The notes beneath the pieces are model-generated. The model was not told where the DNA came from. It saw only the letters and a program-made list of their open reading frames with translations, and searched no databases. From contig NZ_CYZX01000007.1 of NCBI RefSeq assembly GCF_001405015.1, positions 62,001 through 126,000 on the forward strand: DNA of 64,000 nt, in the 5' to 3' direction. The position numbers and the translations under genes are program-made. Shown piece after piece: positions 18,004-26,717 of the stretch; position 1 is the stretch's first letter; each line of letters opens with the position of its first letter. The DNA is from Clostridium disporicum. GTDB taxonomy: Bacteria; Bacillota; Clostridia; Clostridiales; Clostridiaceae.

Positions 18004-19416
18004 ATGGAAGAATATATTTTGGAATTAAATGAAGAAGAGCCTAAATACATTCAAATAGCAAATCATATAAAAAAATTAATAAACTCTAAGATAATAAATG
18101 ACGGAGAAAAACTACCTCCTATTAGAAAGTTAGCAGAGTTTTTAAAAGTCAATAATGTTACTATTATTAACTGTTATAAAAAGCTTCAAAGTGAAGGTTA
18201 TGCATATCAAAAGATGGGATCAGGAACATTTGCAAAAAGAAGAGAGTTAGTGCAAAGCTTTAAAAATGAGTACAGTAAAGAGATTAAGAATATAATAAAT
18301 AAAAATTACGAAGATATAATTGATTTTACAGGAGAAAGTTTAATAGATGTATATTTTCCTATAAATGAATTTAAAGATGTACTAAATAAAGTTCTTGATA
18401 GAGATGGAGCTGAAGCACTATTAATACAAGAAACACTAGGATATAGTGAGTTAAGAGAGACAATAAATAAAGTATTTTGGAATAAAGAATTTGATGAAGA
18501 AGAAATTTTAATTTTATCTGGAGCACAACAGGGGATAGATATAGCAGCTAAAGCTATAGTTAATATTAATGATAATGTGATGGTTGAAAAGCCTACTTAT
18601 GGGGGAGCGTTATCAGTATTTAAGTGGCGAAGGGCGAATATATTTGAAGTACCAATTAATGATGATGGAATTGATATAAAGTTATTCGAAGAAATCTTGA
18701 AGAAAAACAAAATAAAATGTTTCTATGCCATGAGTTACCTTCACAATCCTACAGGAATAAGTTATAGCAAGGAATGTAAACTGAAAATTTTAGAACTTGC
18801 AGAAAAATATGATTTTTATATAATTGAAGATGATTATCTTTCAGAATTGATATATGATGAAGAGTTAACTCATGAGCCTTTTAAAATTCTAGATAGAGGT
18901 AATAGAGTCTTTTATATTAAAAGTTTTTCAAAGATATTTTTGCCGGGAATTAGATTAGGATATATGATTTATCCAAATGGGTTTAAAGAAGTTATGCAGA
19001 GTTCTAAAGTAAATACAGATACAGCTACGTCAACTCTTATGCAGAGAGCTTTAGAGTTATACATAAAAGAAGGATATTTTACTGGGCATATTGAGTCATT
19101 GAAAAAAGAATATAAAAAAAGATATAATATAATGAAAAAACTAATTAAAGATGAACTTTCAAATTACGTTGAAATGAAGGAACCTAGAGGTGGTTTATAT
19201 TTTTATCTTAAATTGAAGGATAAAAATATAAGTTCAAAAGAATTGTTTTATATATTAAAGGATAAGAAAATTTTTATTACCCCAGGGGTGATTTTTTATA
19301 AAGAGATAGATGGAGGGATAGATTCTTTTAGATTATGTTTTTCTCAAACAAATGAAGAAAAAATAAGAGAAGGAATCTATACTATTAAGGAGGTAATTGA
19401 TAAATGGCATATATAA
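18004..19416 (+). CDS. MocR/PdxR-type GntR regulator with aminotransferase domain
   Basis: 470 residues. A GntR winged-helix DNA-binding domain occupies about 1-75 (KLPPIRKLAEFLKVNNVTI region). A linker leads to a fold-type I aminotransferase domain from about 105 to the end. The latter has the HNPTG loop and the PLP lysine in FYIKSFSKIF. Such proteins sense PLP or an amino compound and control vitamin B6, GABA, taurine or amino-acid genes. Its stop overlaps the start of yigZ by 13 bases, so the two are co-translated. The overlap suggests a common transcript rather than a shared function. Effector unknown. Confidence 0.9.
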   Translation: MEEYILELNEEEPKYIQIANHIKKLINSKIINDGEKLPPIRKLAEFLKVNNVTIINCYKKLQSEGYAYQKMGSGTFAKRRELVQSFKNEYSKEIKNIINKNYEDIIDFTGESLIDVYFPINEFKDVLNKVLDRDGAEALLIQETLGYSELRETINKVFWNKEFDEEEILILSGAQQGIDIAAKAIVNINDNVMVEKPTYGGALSVFKWRRANIFEVPINDDGIDIKLFEEILKKNKIKCFYAMSYLHNPTGISYSKECKLKILELAEKYDFYIIEDDYLSELIYDEELTHEPFKILDRGNRVFYIKSFSKIFLPGIRLGYMIYPNGFKEVMQSSKVNTDTATSTLMQRALELYIKEGYFTGHIESLKKEYKKRYNIMKKLIKDELSNYVEMKEPRGGLYFYLKLKDKNISSKELFYILKDKKIFITPGVIFYKEIDGGIDSFRLCFSQTNEEKIREGIYTIKEVIDKWHI

Positions 19417-20051
19417 CGATAAGACAATATGGTGAAGATGAATTTATAGAAAAAAAATCTCAATTTATAGGATATGCTAAAAGATGTGAAAGTGAAGAAG
19501 AAGCTAAAGCATTTGTTGCTGAAATAAAAAGTATGCACAAACAGGCTACTCATAATTGCTGGGCATATGTTGTAGGAAAAAATATGGGGATTCAGAGATA
19601 CAGTGATGATGGTGAGCCACAAGGAACAGCAGGAATACCTATATTAGAAGTTATGAAAAAAAGCAATGTTACTGATTGTGCTATTGTTGTAACTAGGTAC
19701 TTTGGTGGAATAATGCTTGGAGCTGGCGGTTTAACAAGAGCGTATACAAAAGGAGCATCAATTGCACTAAAAGCTGGCGGAGTGGTTGAAAAGGTTGAAG
19801 GTGTTAATGTATCATTAGAGATGGATTATGATATGATTGGGAAAGTTCAATATATGTGTGGACAAAATAATTGGCATATTGAAGATACAGAATATACAGA
19901 TAAAGTTATTGTTCATATATTGGCAGAAATATCTGTAGCTGATGAAATAGAGAAGGCAGCAATTGAAGCTAGCAATGGTAAAATATTAATTAGTAAAAGT
20001 GATGCAGAGATATATTTTAAAGAAGATAATAGACTTTATAAAATGATTTAA
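19404..20051 (+). CDS. yigZ: YigZ/IMPACT family protein
   Basis: 215 residues. The UPF0029/IMPACT domain has the DDGEPQGTAG motif near 71-80 and the TRYFGGIMLGAGGLTRAY signature near 98-115. A C-terminal DUF1949-type domain follows. Homologues bind nucleic acid or ribosome-associated factors; eukaryotic IMPACT regulates Gcn2. The bacterial role is poorly defined. The ATG lies inside the end of the upstream regulator gene, with AAGGAGG in that gene's last codons, giving clear translational coupling. An imperfect hairpin without a T-run follows at 20058. Confidence 0.9.
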   Translation: MAYITIRQYGEDEFIEKKSQFIGYAKRCESEEEAKAFVAEIKSMHKQATHNCWAYVVGKNMGIQRYSDDGEPQGTAGIPILEVMKKSNVTDCAIVVTRYFGGIMLGAGGLTRAYTKGASIALKAGGVVEKVEGVNVSLEMDYDMIGKVQYMCGQNNWHIEDTEYTDKVIVHILAEISVADEIEKAAIEASNGKILISKSDAEIYFKEDNRLYKMI

Positions 20052-20057
20052 GTATAT

Positions 20058-20081
20058 AGCGTTAGCCTTTAGGTTAGCGCT
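20058..20081 (+). terminator. Weak terminator-like hairpin after yigZ
   Basis: AGCGTTAGCC pairs with GGTTAGCGCT (two G-U pairs) around a TTTA loop. It is stable and placed right after the stop codon, but lacks a downstream T-run. Confidence 0.45.
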
Positions 20082-20229
20082 TGATGATTATACAGCGTGT
20101 TTGTAATAGCTATATAATAATAATTTATGATTTATTAGTAGTAATAAATATTAATGGACAAGTAGATACTAAATATTGAAGACAATTTTATTTTGTAATA
20201 ACGTACTAAGGGAGAGAAAATAAGAAAGT

Positions 20230-21276
20230 ATGAATAGTAGAAGTAAAGATAGAAAGAAAGTTAAAAAGAGAAAAAAATATATAATTGCTGTAAGTTTAAT
20301 ATTTTTAATTATGACATTAGTATTTTGGAATTTATCAATAAAAAAAGTAACAGTTTTAGTAGATGGAAAAGAGATAGTGCATAAAACTAATAAAGAAACT
20401 GTAGGTGACGTAATAGATGAATTAGGTATAACTTATAGTGAAAATGATAAACTATCAAAAGGTATATCAGAAAGTATAAGTAATAATGACAACATAGTAA
20501 TTACAAGAGTAAGTTTTAAAGAAGAGACAGTGGAAGAAGATATTGCTTTTGAAGAAAAAGAAGTAAAAGATTATAAAATGCCTTTAGGAGAAAGTAGAGT
20601 AATAGATGAAGGTCAAGTAGGGAAGAAAACTTTAGTATACAAAATTACTTATGAAAATGGAGTTGAAGTAAAAAGAGAATTAATTAATGAAGAAATAATA
20701 AGTGATGCTTCAGATAGGATTATAGCAAAGGGAATATTTGATCCTACAAGCATGACTGTTTGTGTAAATAAAACAAGGACAGTGGATAGCGATTATGAAC
20801 CGCAAGACTTAGTAGTTCCTAATGTAAGATCATTGGTTAGTACAAGCAGAATAATGATGAAATCAGAGGCTGCAGCAGCGCTAGAAAATCTTTTCAAAGG
20901 AGCGGATGCTGATGGGGTGTATCTTTATGCTGTATCTGGATATAGATCTTATGATTATCAGGCAAGTATCTATAATCCATACTCAGGATATTCTGCACCA
21001 CCAGGAGCAAGTGAGCATCAATTAGGATTAGCTATGGATGTTAATTCATCTTATTATGGATCGTCATTAACTACTGAGTTTGGATATAGTGTAGAAGGAC
21101 AATGGGTTAGAGAAAATGCTCATAAATACGGATTTATAGTGAGATATTTACCAGGAAAGGAAGATGTCACAGGATATTACTATGAACCATGGCATATAAG
21201 ATATGTAGGAGTGGATTTAGCTACAGAATTATATAATAGTGGACTAACTTTAGAAGAATATTATGGAGAATATTAA
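20230..21276 (+). CDS. Membrane-anchored G5/VanY D-Ala-D-Ala carboxypeptidase
   Basis: 348 residues. Lys/Arg-rich N-terminus, transmembrane helix at about 17-34, a DUF348-like ubiquitin-fold unit (about 40-95), a G5 domain (about 97-157) and an M15B VanY-type peptidase (about 195-348). Zinc-enzyme motifs are SGYRSYDYQ at 236-244, SEHQLGLAMD at 261-270 (His263, Asp270) and EPWHIRY at 319-325 (Glu319, His322). It should trim the terminal D-alanine from peptidoglycan stems on the outer membrane face. No vanS/vanR or ligase genes are nearby, so a housekeeping role is more likely than vancomycin resistance. Confidence 0.9.
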   Translation: MNSRSKDRKKVKKRKKYIIAVSLIFLIMTLVFWNLSIKKVTVLVDGKEIVHKTNKETVGDVIDELGITYSENDKLSKGISESISNNDNIVITRVSFKEETVEEDIAFEEKEVKDYKMPLGESRVIDEGQVGKKTLVYKITYENGVEVKRELINEEIISDASDRIIAKGIFDPTSMTVCVNKTRTVDSDYEPQDLVVPNVRSLVSTSRIMMKSEAAAALENLFKGADADGVYLYAVSGYRSYDYQASIYNPYSGYSAPPGASEHQLGLAMDVNSSYYGSSLTTEFGYSVEGQWVRENAHKYGFIVRYLPGKEDVTGYYYEPWHIRYVGVDLATELYNSGLTLEEYYGEY

Positions 21277-21280
21277 TATT

Positions 21281-21384
21281 GAATAACTAAATCTAAGAGT
21301 TAGATTGTCAAGTGAAACTCCTATTTACATATGTTCATAGGAGTAAGTTCGAATAACTAAATCTTAGATTTAGATTCTCACTTA
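21281..21384. repeat. Three-hairpin element with internal direct repeat
   Basis: A 14-base direct repeat, GAATAACTAAATCT, occurs at 21281 and 21351. Each copy starts a small hairpin (AATCTAA/TTAGATT at 21290-21306; AAATCT/AGATTT at 21359-21371). Between them is an 8-bp hairpin, ACTCCTAT/ATAGGAGT at 21317-21344. AGTGA and TCACT spacers flank the middle and right units. The element fills the gap between the carboxypeptidase gene and the yebC promoter. Confidence 0.65.
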
Positions 21385-21390
21385 AGTAAA

Positions 21391-21419
21391 TTGAAAAATA
21401 AATTTCGCTATGATATACT
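21391..21419 (+). promoter_or_regulatory. yebC promoter
   Basis: TTGAAA at 21391-21396, a 17-base spacer and TATACT at 21414-21419 preceded by TGA (extended -10). It lies 53 bases before the ATG. Confidence 0.62.
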
Positions 21420-21472
21420 GTTTATGGATATTTAAGTAAAGAACAAATTATATTAATTTAGGAGGAAGAAAG

Positions 21473-22210
21473 ATGTCAGGACATTCAAAATGGCATAATA
21501 TACAAAACAAAAAAGGTAAAGCTGATGCGCAAAGAGGAAAAATATTTACTAAGCTAGGTAAAGAATTAGTGCTTGCAGTAAAAAATGGAGGTCCAGTTCC
21601 TGAGAACAACCCTAAATTAAGAGATGCAATAGCAAAAGCAAAGGCTGCAAATATGCCTAATGATACAATAAATAGATCAATAAAGAAAGCTTCAGGAGAG
21701 TTAGCTTCAGTTGATTATGAAAGAATAGTATATGAAGGATACGGACCATTAGGAGTTGCTGTTATAGTTGAAACATTAACAGACAATAGAAATAGATCAG
21801 CTGGGGATGTTAGAGCTGCATTCTCAAAAGGTGGCGGAACTTTAGGAACAACTGGGTGTGTAAATTTTATGTTCCAAGAAAAGGGTGAAATAGTAATAGA
21901 AAGAGCTGACTTAGATGAAGAAGAGGTAATGATGATGGCTCTTGATGCTGGGGCAGAAGACTTTGAAGCTGAAGATGAAGTATTTGTAGTAACAACATCA
22001 CCAGATGATTTTGGAACAGTAAGAGAAGCATTAGAAGCAGAAGGATTAGAGTTCTTAGAAGCAGCAGTAAAAATGATTCCAGATACTTATACTGAAATTG
22101 ATGAAGAAGCAGCTAAGAAGATGCAAAAGATATTAAACATGCTTGAAGATAGTGATGATGTTCAAGAGGTATATCATAATGCTGAATTCCCTGAAGGATG
22201 GGATGAGTAA
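21473..22210 (+). CDS. yebC: YebC/PmpR family regulatory protein
   Basis: 245 residues, the normal length. The N-terminus [10 protein letters not shown] and the following [18 protein letters not shown] stretch are diagnostic of the YebC/TACO1 family. [14 protein letters not shown] turn is present near residue 121. Members act either as DNA-binding transcription regulators or, as shown for some YebC/TACO1 proteins, as translation factors easing polyproline stalling. In many bacteria yebC adjoins ruvC-ruvA; here ruvAB lie about 5 kb downstream. Own promoter and terminator. Confidence 0.95.
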   Translation: MSGHSKWHNIQNKKGKADAQRGKIFTKLGKELVLAVKNGGPVPENNPKLRDAIAKAKAANMPNDTINRSIKKASGELASVDYERIVYEGYGPLGVAVIVETLTDNRNRSAGDVRAAFSKGGGTLGTTGCVNFMFQEKGEIVIERADLDEEEVMMMALDAGAEDFEAEDEVFVVTTSPDDFGTVREALEAEGLEFLEAAVKMIPDTYTEIDEEAAKKMQKILNMLEDSDDVQEVYHNAEFPEGWDE

Positions 22211-22240
22211 AAATTTATATAATTAATAAAAGATAGTTTT

Positions 22241-22284
22241 AACCTCATTGTCTTAAGTAATATTAAGTATAATGAGGTTTTTAT
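22241..22284 (+). terminator. Terminator after yebC
   Basis: The outer stem AACCTCATT pairs with AATGAGGTT and encloses an inner CTTAA/TTAAG pairing. TTTTATTAT follows. It overlaps an upstream in-frame ATG of the next frame (22272), which argues against that ATG being used. Confidence 0.8.
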
Positions 22285-22322
22285 TATATTTAATAGATTT
22301 AATAAGTTGGAGAGAAGAGAAA

Positions 22323-23123
22323 ATGTTAAGATTAGCTAGTGAAAAAGATAGAAAAGAAGTACTAGATTACTGTTTAGGAGAACCAAATATAAATTTATTT
22401 ATTATAGGTGATATTGAGAATTTTGGATTTGATAAGGAGTTTCAAAATGTTTGGATTCAATACGATGAAGAAATTATAAGAGGAATTGTATTAAGATATC
22501 ATACTAATTTTATTGTTTATAGCAGAAATTTAGATATGAATTTTAAAGAAATTGCAGAATTGCTTGTAGAAAAAGATGCAAAAGTAGTTAGTGGAAAATT
22601 ATCAGTTATAAATAAAATATATGAATTAATTGAAAATAGTTATAACAAACGAGAAATGTTTTTTTGCGAACTTAGAGATGAAAGTAAGTTAGAAGAAGTG
22701 AAAGAAGAAAATATAGTAATAGCTACTTCAAGTGACTCTATGGAAATTGCAAAAGCATATGAAAAAATAGAAGAATTTAAAGGTATGTACTCTGATGATT
22801 TAAATGAACGTTATAATCAAATTAACAATAGAATATTAAGTAAAGAGGGTATACATATATTTATTAAAGAGGATAACGAAATTATCGCTCATGGAAATAC
22901 GACTGCTACTACAAGTGTTAATGCAATGATAGGAGGAGTTTTTACAGTTCAAAATCATAGAAATAAAGGATTAGCAAGTAAAATAGTATCATATTTAGCA
23001 AAGAGACTAATAAATGAAGATAAGTCTGCGTGTTTATTCTTCGATAATGAAGAAGCAGGAAGAATATATCATAGATTAGGGTTTGAAAATATAGATAAAT
23101 GGTGCATGTTGATGAAAAAGTAA
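22323..23123 (+). CDS. GNAT-family N-acetyltransferase
   Basis: 266 residues from ATG 22323, chosen because GGAGAG sits upstream. The earlier ATG at 22272 lies inside the yebC terminator. The C-terminal half is a GNAT domain: a GGVFTVQNHRNKG segment, the acetyl-CoA pyrophosphate loop (Q/RxxGxA pattern), then the NEEAGRIYHRLGFE motif. The N-terminal half (about 1-130) looks like a degenerate second GNAT domain. It transfers an acetyl group to an unknown amine substrate. It stands alone, bounded by two terminators. Confidence 0.85.
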   Translation: MLRLASEKDRKEVLDYCLGEPNINLFIIGDIENFGFDKEFQNVWIQYDEEIIRGIVLRYHTNFIVYSRNLDMNFKEIAELLVEKDAKVVSGKLSVINKIYELIENSYNKREMFFCELRDESKLEEVKEENIVIATSSDSMEIAKAYEKIEEFKGMYSDDLNERYNQINNRILSKEGIHIFIKEDNEIIAHGNTTATTSVNAMIGGVFTVQNHRNKGLASKIVSYLAKRLINEDKSACLFFDNEEAGRIYHRLGFENIDKWCMLMKK

Positions 23124-23439
23124 ATTTTAATAAATATAATACTTTATCATTAAGAATTAGATAGTGTTATAAATAAGTATATAAAAGTGAAATAAAGACA
23201 AAATGAACCTATTGAATTTTAAATATAAACTTCAATAGGTTCATTTTTTATATAATTTTAAATAATTCATAAAATATAACAATTTTAGTTGTAGAATTTA
23301 AATTTATTTATGAGGGTATATGTAAATAATATCTTTTACATAAATTAATTTATGAATAGGCACTATTTATAGGAAATATGAATAATATGAAGTAGATGTC
23401 TAAATATCATTAAAAGATACAAAGGAGGAATTTTGAAAA
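23124..23439. other. Intergenic region upstream of second lysozyme
   Basis: These 316 bases contain the acetyltransferase terminator (23201-23251) and the AAAGGAGG ribosome site of the lysozyme gene. I found no reading frame, riboswitch or convincing promoter pair in the remainder, which is very A+T-rich. Confidence 0.4.
23201..23251 (+). terminator. Strong terminator after acetyltransferase gene
   Basis: A 16-bp perfect stem (arms 23201-23216 and 23231-23246, core GAACCTATTGAA) is followed by TTTTTTAT. Confidence 0.92.
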
Positions 23440-24921
23440 GTGACAAATTATAGAGGGATAGATATAAGCAATTGGCAAGGAAGTATAACATTTTCAGAAG
23501 TGAAAAATAGCGGAATAGAAATAGTATATATACAAGCAACTGAAGGAAATTATTATACAGATCCTTATCTTCAAGAATTTTATGATGGAGCTAAAGATAA
23601 TGGGTTATTAGTAGGATTTTATCATTTTTTCAGTCCATCAATATCAGCAATAGTACAAGCACGGTATTTTGCTGATGCAATAAGTGGTTTAACTTCTGAG
23701 TGTAGATTAGTTTTAGATTTAGAAGAAGCTGGTGGTTATGAAGTAGGAACGTTATCTAGTATAGCAGTAGAATTTTTAGAGGAAGTTAAAAAGATTACTG
23801 GCTTAGATGTGGCTATATATACCTATGCAAGCTTTGCAAACAACAATATTACTACAGGATTTGGATTAGAGAATTATCCGTTATGGATAGCTGAATATGG
23901 TAGTAGTGAGCCAGAAGAAAATTCTATATGGGGTAATGCATATGTAGGATGGCAATATTCTGATACAGGAAATATATCTGGAATAAATACTAATGTTGAT
24001 TTAGATATATTTAAGGAAGGAATTTTATTAAGTGATGATACAACAGTTCCTGGAAATAAAAAACAAGAATCTACTCAAAGTGGAGTTAAGTATTATGTAG
24101 TTCAAGCTGGAGATACCTTAAGCAGTATTGCAGCTAGATTTGGTACAACAGTAGCTAGTTTAGTTTCAATAAATAGTATAGCTAATCCTAATTTGATTTA
24201 TGTAGGAGAAACATTAAAAATATATACAGATAAAACGGTATCAACTAGAACTAACTCATTTAGTAAGACTTATATAGTAGTTTCAGGTGATACTTTAAGT
24301 TCAATTGCATTAAGATTTGGAACAACAGTAAATGAATTAGTTCAGCTAAATAATATTACAAATCCAAATTTAATTTATCCAGGAGAAGTATTAAAAATAC
24401 CAACAAATGTTTCTGTTAAAAGTGGAGCAACATCCAACCAACATTCATCAACTTATGTTGTACAATCAGGAGATACTTTAAGTGGAATAGCGAGTAAATT
24501 CGGAATAACTGTTCAGTATTTAGCAAGAATAAATGGTATAAGTAATCCAAATCTAATTTACCCAGGAGAAGTTTTAAAGATAGAATCTTCAGGTGTATCT
24601 AAGCAGGAACAAAGTGAAAGTTTAATATATACAGTTAAAGCTGGAGATACACTAAGTGGGATTGCGAAAAAGTATGGAACAACAGTTAGTAATTTGGTTA
24701 GTTTAAATAATATAAGTAATCCAAATATGATTTATGTAGGAGAAAAGTTAATAATAAGTAAAGATAAATCTAAAAATTTCACAGGATTAGTAGTTGTAAA
24801 AACAGGAGATACAATAAGTGGAATAGCAGCTAGATATAATACTACTGTAGATAATATAGTGAATTTAAATGATTTACAAAATTCAAATTTAATTTATCCG
24901 GGAGAAACATTAAAAGTTTAG
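23440..24921 (+). CDS. GH25 lysozyme with five LysM domains
   Basis: 493 residues from a GTG at 23440 with AAAGGAGG upstream; the nearby TTG is out of frame. A GH25 catalytic domain covers about 1-200, with the acidic residues of GIDIS (Asp8) and LDLEE (Asp93, Glu95/96). Five LysM modules follow at about 217-262, 279-323, 334-379, 393-438 and 447-493, each with a GDT[LI]S turn and an NLIYxGE motif. It should bind and cut peptidoglycan. No signal peptide is present. It is a paralogue of the two-LysM enzyme at 14835. The repeated modules are diverged enough to suggest old duplication. Confidence 0.9.
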   Translation: MTNYRGIDISNWQGSITFSEVKNSGIEIVYIQATEGNYYTDPYLQEFYDGAKDNGLLVGFYHFFSPSISAIVQARYFADAISGLTSECRLVLDLEEAGGYEVGTLSSIAVEFLEEVKKITGLDVAIYTYASFANNNITTGFGLENYPLWIAEYGSSEPEENSIWGNAYVGWQYSDTGNISGINTNVDLDIFKEGILLSDDTTVPGNKKQESTQSGVKYYVVQAGDTLSSIAARFGTTVASLVSINSIANPNLIYVGETLKIYTDKTVSTRTNSFSKTYIVVSGDTLSSIALRFGTTVNELVQLNNITNPNLIYPGEVLKIPTNVSVKSGATSNQHSSTYVVQSGDTLSGIASKFGITVQYLARINGISNPNLIYPGEVLKIESSGVSKQEQSESLIYTVKAGDTLSGIAKKYGTTVSNLVSLNNISNPNMIYVGEKLIISKDKSKNFTGLVVVKTGDTISGIAARYNTTVDNIVNLNDLQNSNLIYPGETLKV

Positions 24922-24994
24922 ATTTTATTATGACAGATAATAAATTAATAAACTTAATTTAGATAAAATTAAATTTAATAAAAAAATAGAATGG

Positions 24995-25026
24995 GAATGG
25001 TGAATAAAGTATATTTACCATTCTTT
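24995..25026 (+). terminator. Terminator after second lysozyme gene
   Basis: GAATGGTGAATA pairs with TATTTACCATTC (one G-U pair), followed by TTTAG. The T-run is short. Confidence 0.65.
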
Positions 25027-25132
25027 AGATTTAATAAATAAAATAGTAATTAAACTTCAAATTATTATAATATTTTAGTATTTACAATACTATAGATATT
25101 ACGTAGAGAAATATATTTTGGAGGATAAGTAT

Positions 25133-25357
25133 ATGGAAGAGTTTAATTTGTTAGAAAAATTTGAATGTCATAAAAAGAAGATAATAGAAAATATTGATGC
25201 GGCAAAAGATATGGAACTAAATAAGATAACAGCAATTCTTGTTATTGATGATGATAGTGAAGAAGTACAAAGAAAGCTAATAAACTGGTTAATTATTGAA
25301 GGATATAAAGTTTCACTAAGAAGAGAAGAATATAATATTTTATCAATAGAATGGTAA
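25133..25357 (+). CDS. Small acidic protein of unknown function
   Basis: 74 residues from ATG 25133, chosen because the in-frame TTG at 25118 overlaps the GGAGG site at 25119-25123. No signal peptide or membrane helix. The N-terminal half is charged and helical. The C-terminal half has a beta-alpha-beta look (ITAILVIDDDSEE, then a helix, then a strand GYKVSLRREEYN). The DDDSEE stretch resembles a metal- or phosphate-binding turn, but I do not recognise the family. It precedes the bofC-like gene by 72 bases in the same direction and may share its transcript. Confidence 0.6.
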   Translation: MEEFNLLEKFECHKKKIIENIDAAKDMELNKITAILVIDDDSEEVQRKLINWLIIEGYKVSLRREEYNILSIEW

Positions 25358-25429
25358 GAGAAAATTAATTTTATACTGAATAATTTTTGTAAAAAGTGGA
25401 AATTATTATTCATAAGGAGTGATGGAAAT

Positions 25430-26044
25430 ATGAATAATAATTTTCAAAATGATAAATTTAAAAAAGATAAGTTGAAAAAAATATATTTTGGAGTTGGAGT
25501 AATAGTTTTATTAGGAATGTGCTTCAGCTTAAGCTATTTAATTACAGATTGGATAACAAAACCTAAATATGAGAATGCTCTTGAAGAAAAGACAGTTTAT
25601 AATTCTACAGAGGTATTAGAAGATAATACAACTATAGCTTTAATGATTGGAGATAGTATTGATAAAGAGCAAAGTTTAAAAGATTTTAAAGAAGAAAATA
25701 ATATTCAGGTTGATGTAAATCAACAATTCTTAATAGATTTTCTTGATGATTCAGGATATAAGCTTGAAGCATTAAGTGATGATAGAATTGTATTTAGTAA
25801 AGAAAATAGTGATAATACTCTTATAGGCGGTAAATATTACTTAGGTGAAAAAGATGGATATTTTGCTATTTATAAAACAGATGAGAATGGAAAAGCTTTT
25901 ATAGAATCAGAAAGTGATGTTTTTAGAGATTATAAAAAGGTAAATACTATACCAATAGCTGCGGAAGAAGAAATAAAGTCATTTAAGCACTATTATGATT
26001 CAAAGGAAGAAGCATTAGAAAGATTAGCTGGTTATATGAATTAG
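25430..26044 (+). CDS. BofC-like protein (BofC C-terminal domain)
   Basis: 204 residues. Basic N-terminus, a transmembrane or uncleaved signal helix at about 18-40, then an external domain. Residues about 105-200 (IVFSKEN to the ALERLAGYMN end, with LGEKDGYFAIYKTDENG and the IPI segment) match the BofC C-terminal domain pattern. In Bacillus, BofC is a forespore-secreted inhibitor of the SpoIVB peptidase that times SigmaK activation. Bacillus also has bofC immediately before ruvA-ruvB-queA-tgt-yajC, the same order as here, which supports the call. Regulation was not visible. Confidence 0.68.
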   Translation: MNNNFQNDKFKKDKLKKIYFGVGVIVLLGMCFSLSYLITDWITKPKYENALEEKTVYNSTEVLEDNTTIALMIGDSIDKEQSLKDFKEENNIQVDVNQQFLIDFLDDSGYKLEALSDDRIVFSKENSDNTLIGGKYYLGEKDGYFAIYKTDENGKAFIESESDVFRDYKKVNTIPIAAEEEIKSFKHYYDSKEEALERLAGYMN

Positions 26045-26174
26045 AATTTATATATTTGAATTAAATTTGTAAAGTATATAAAATTAGTGGGAAAATAGCC
26101 ATAAACATAGGTAGAATAAGAAAAATTAAAAAAGGGGACAATAGTATTAGAAACGATGGAGAGGAGGTCACAAT

Positions 26175-26588
26175 ATGAGCATCATTCCAGAATTTCAATA
26201 TTTATTGGTTATGCCTGATGGTCATGTAAAGGGATTTAATGATTTAGATACTACTAAAGCATATATAAATATGTATTATATGCAGAAAGTTAGAAATTCA
26301 ACTATAATAACTGAAGTAAATGACTTAACAGATAGTAGTGAGCAGTTTATTAACACCGTATGTCAGAATTTAGGCGTTATAGAAGGAGAATGTAGAGTAT
26401 ATAATACAAATGATATTATAGAAAAGCTTCAAGAAGATATAGTATTTGATGAAGAAAAGGAAGAAGTAATATCTAAATTATTAAGTAAAGATATTAATTT
26501 AAACATTTATGATTTTGCAATCGATAATATATTCAATGATGTTGAAGCTATTGATATAATGGAACCTTATGGTGAGTTTTGGAGTTAA
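26175..26588 (+). CDS. Conserved-context hypothetical protein
   Basis: 137 residues from ATG 26175 with GGAGGT just upstream. It has no membrane segment or signal peptide and is mildly acidic. The N-terminus (QYLLVMPDGHVKGF) looks like a short beta hairpin. The C-terminal half is helical, with an EEKEEVISKLLSKD stretch. I do not recognise a family. It lies between the bofC-like gene and ruvA, with a strong terminator after it, so it ends the sporulation-side transcript. Codon use matches its neighbours. Confidence 0.62.
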   Translation: MSIIPEFQYLLVMPDGHVKGFNDLDTTKAYINMYYMQKVRNSTIITEVNDLTDSSEQFINTVCQNLGVIEGECRVYNTNDIIEKLQEDIVFDEEKEEVISKLLSKDINLNIYDFAIDNIFNDVEAIDIMEPYGEFWS

Positions 26589-26605
26589 AGTAAAATGATT
26601 TTTAA

Positions 26606-26638
26606 AAGGCTATCACAAATGTGATAGCCTTACTTTAT
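26606..26638 (+). terminator. Terminator before ruvA
   Basis: A perfect 11-bp stem, AAGGCTATCAC with GTGATAGCCTT, around an AAAT loop, followed by ACTTTATT. Confidence 0.82.
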
Positions 26639-26640
26639 TA

Positions 26641-26669
26641 TTGAAAAAAACATTGTAAAATGTTAAAGT
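26641..26669 (+). promoter_or_regulatory. ruvAB-queA-tgt promoter
   Basis: TTGAAA at 26641-26646, a 17-base spacer and TAAAGT at 26664-26669 preceded by TGT (extended -10), 48 bases before ruvA. No LexA-type box is obvious. Confidence 0.55.
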
Positions 26670-26717
26670 AGAAATGTTATGTTTATTACTTCAAGATGAA
26701 GATAAGGGGGGAATTGT

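Noticed and set aside
21281..21384. Short direct repeat considered as a CRISPR array
   Set aside because: Only two copies of a 14-base unit with hairpins and no cas genes. Spacing and structure do not fit CRISPR.
22272..22322. Upstream ATG that would lengthen the acetyltransferase by 17 residues
   Set aside because: It lies in the yebC terminator stem and has no ribosome site. ATG 22323 has a good one.
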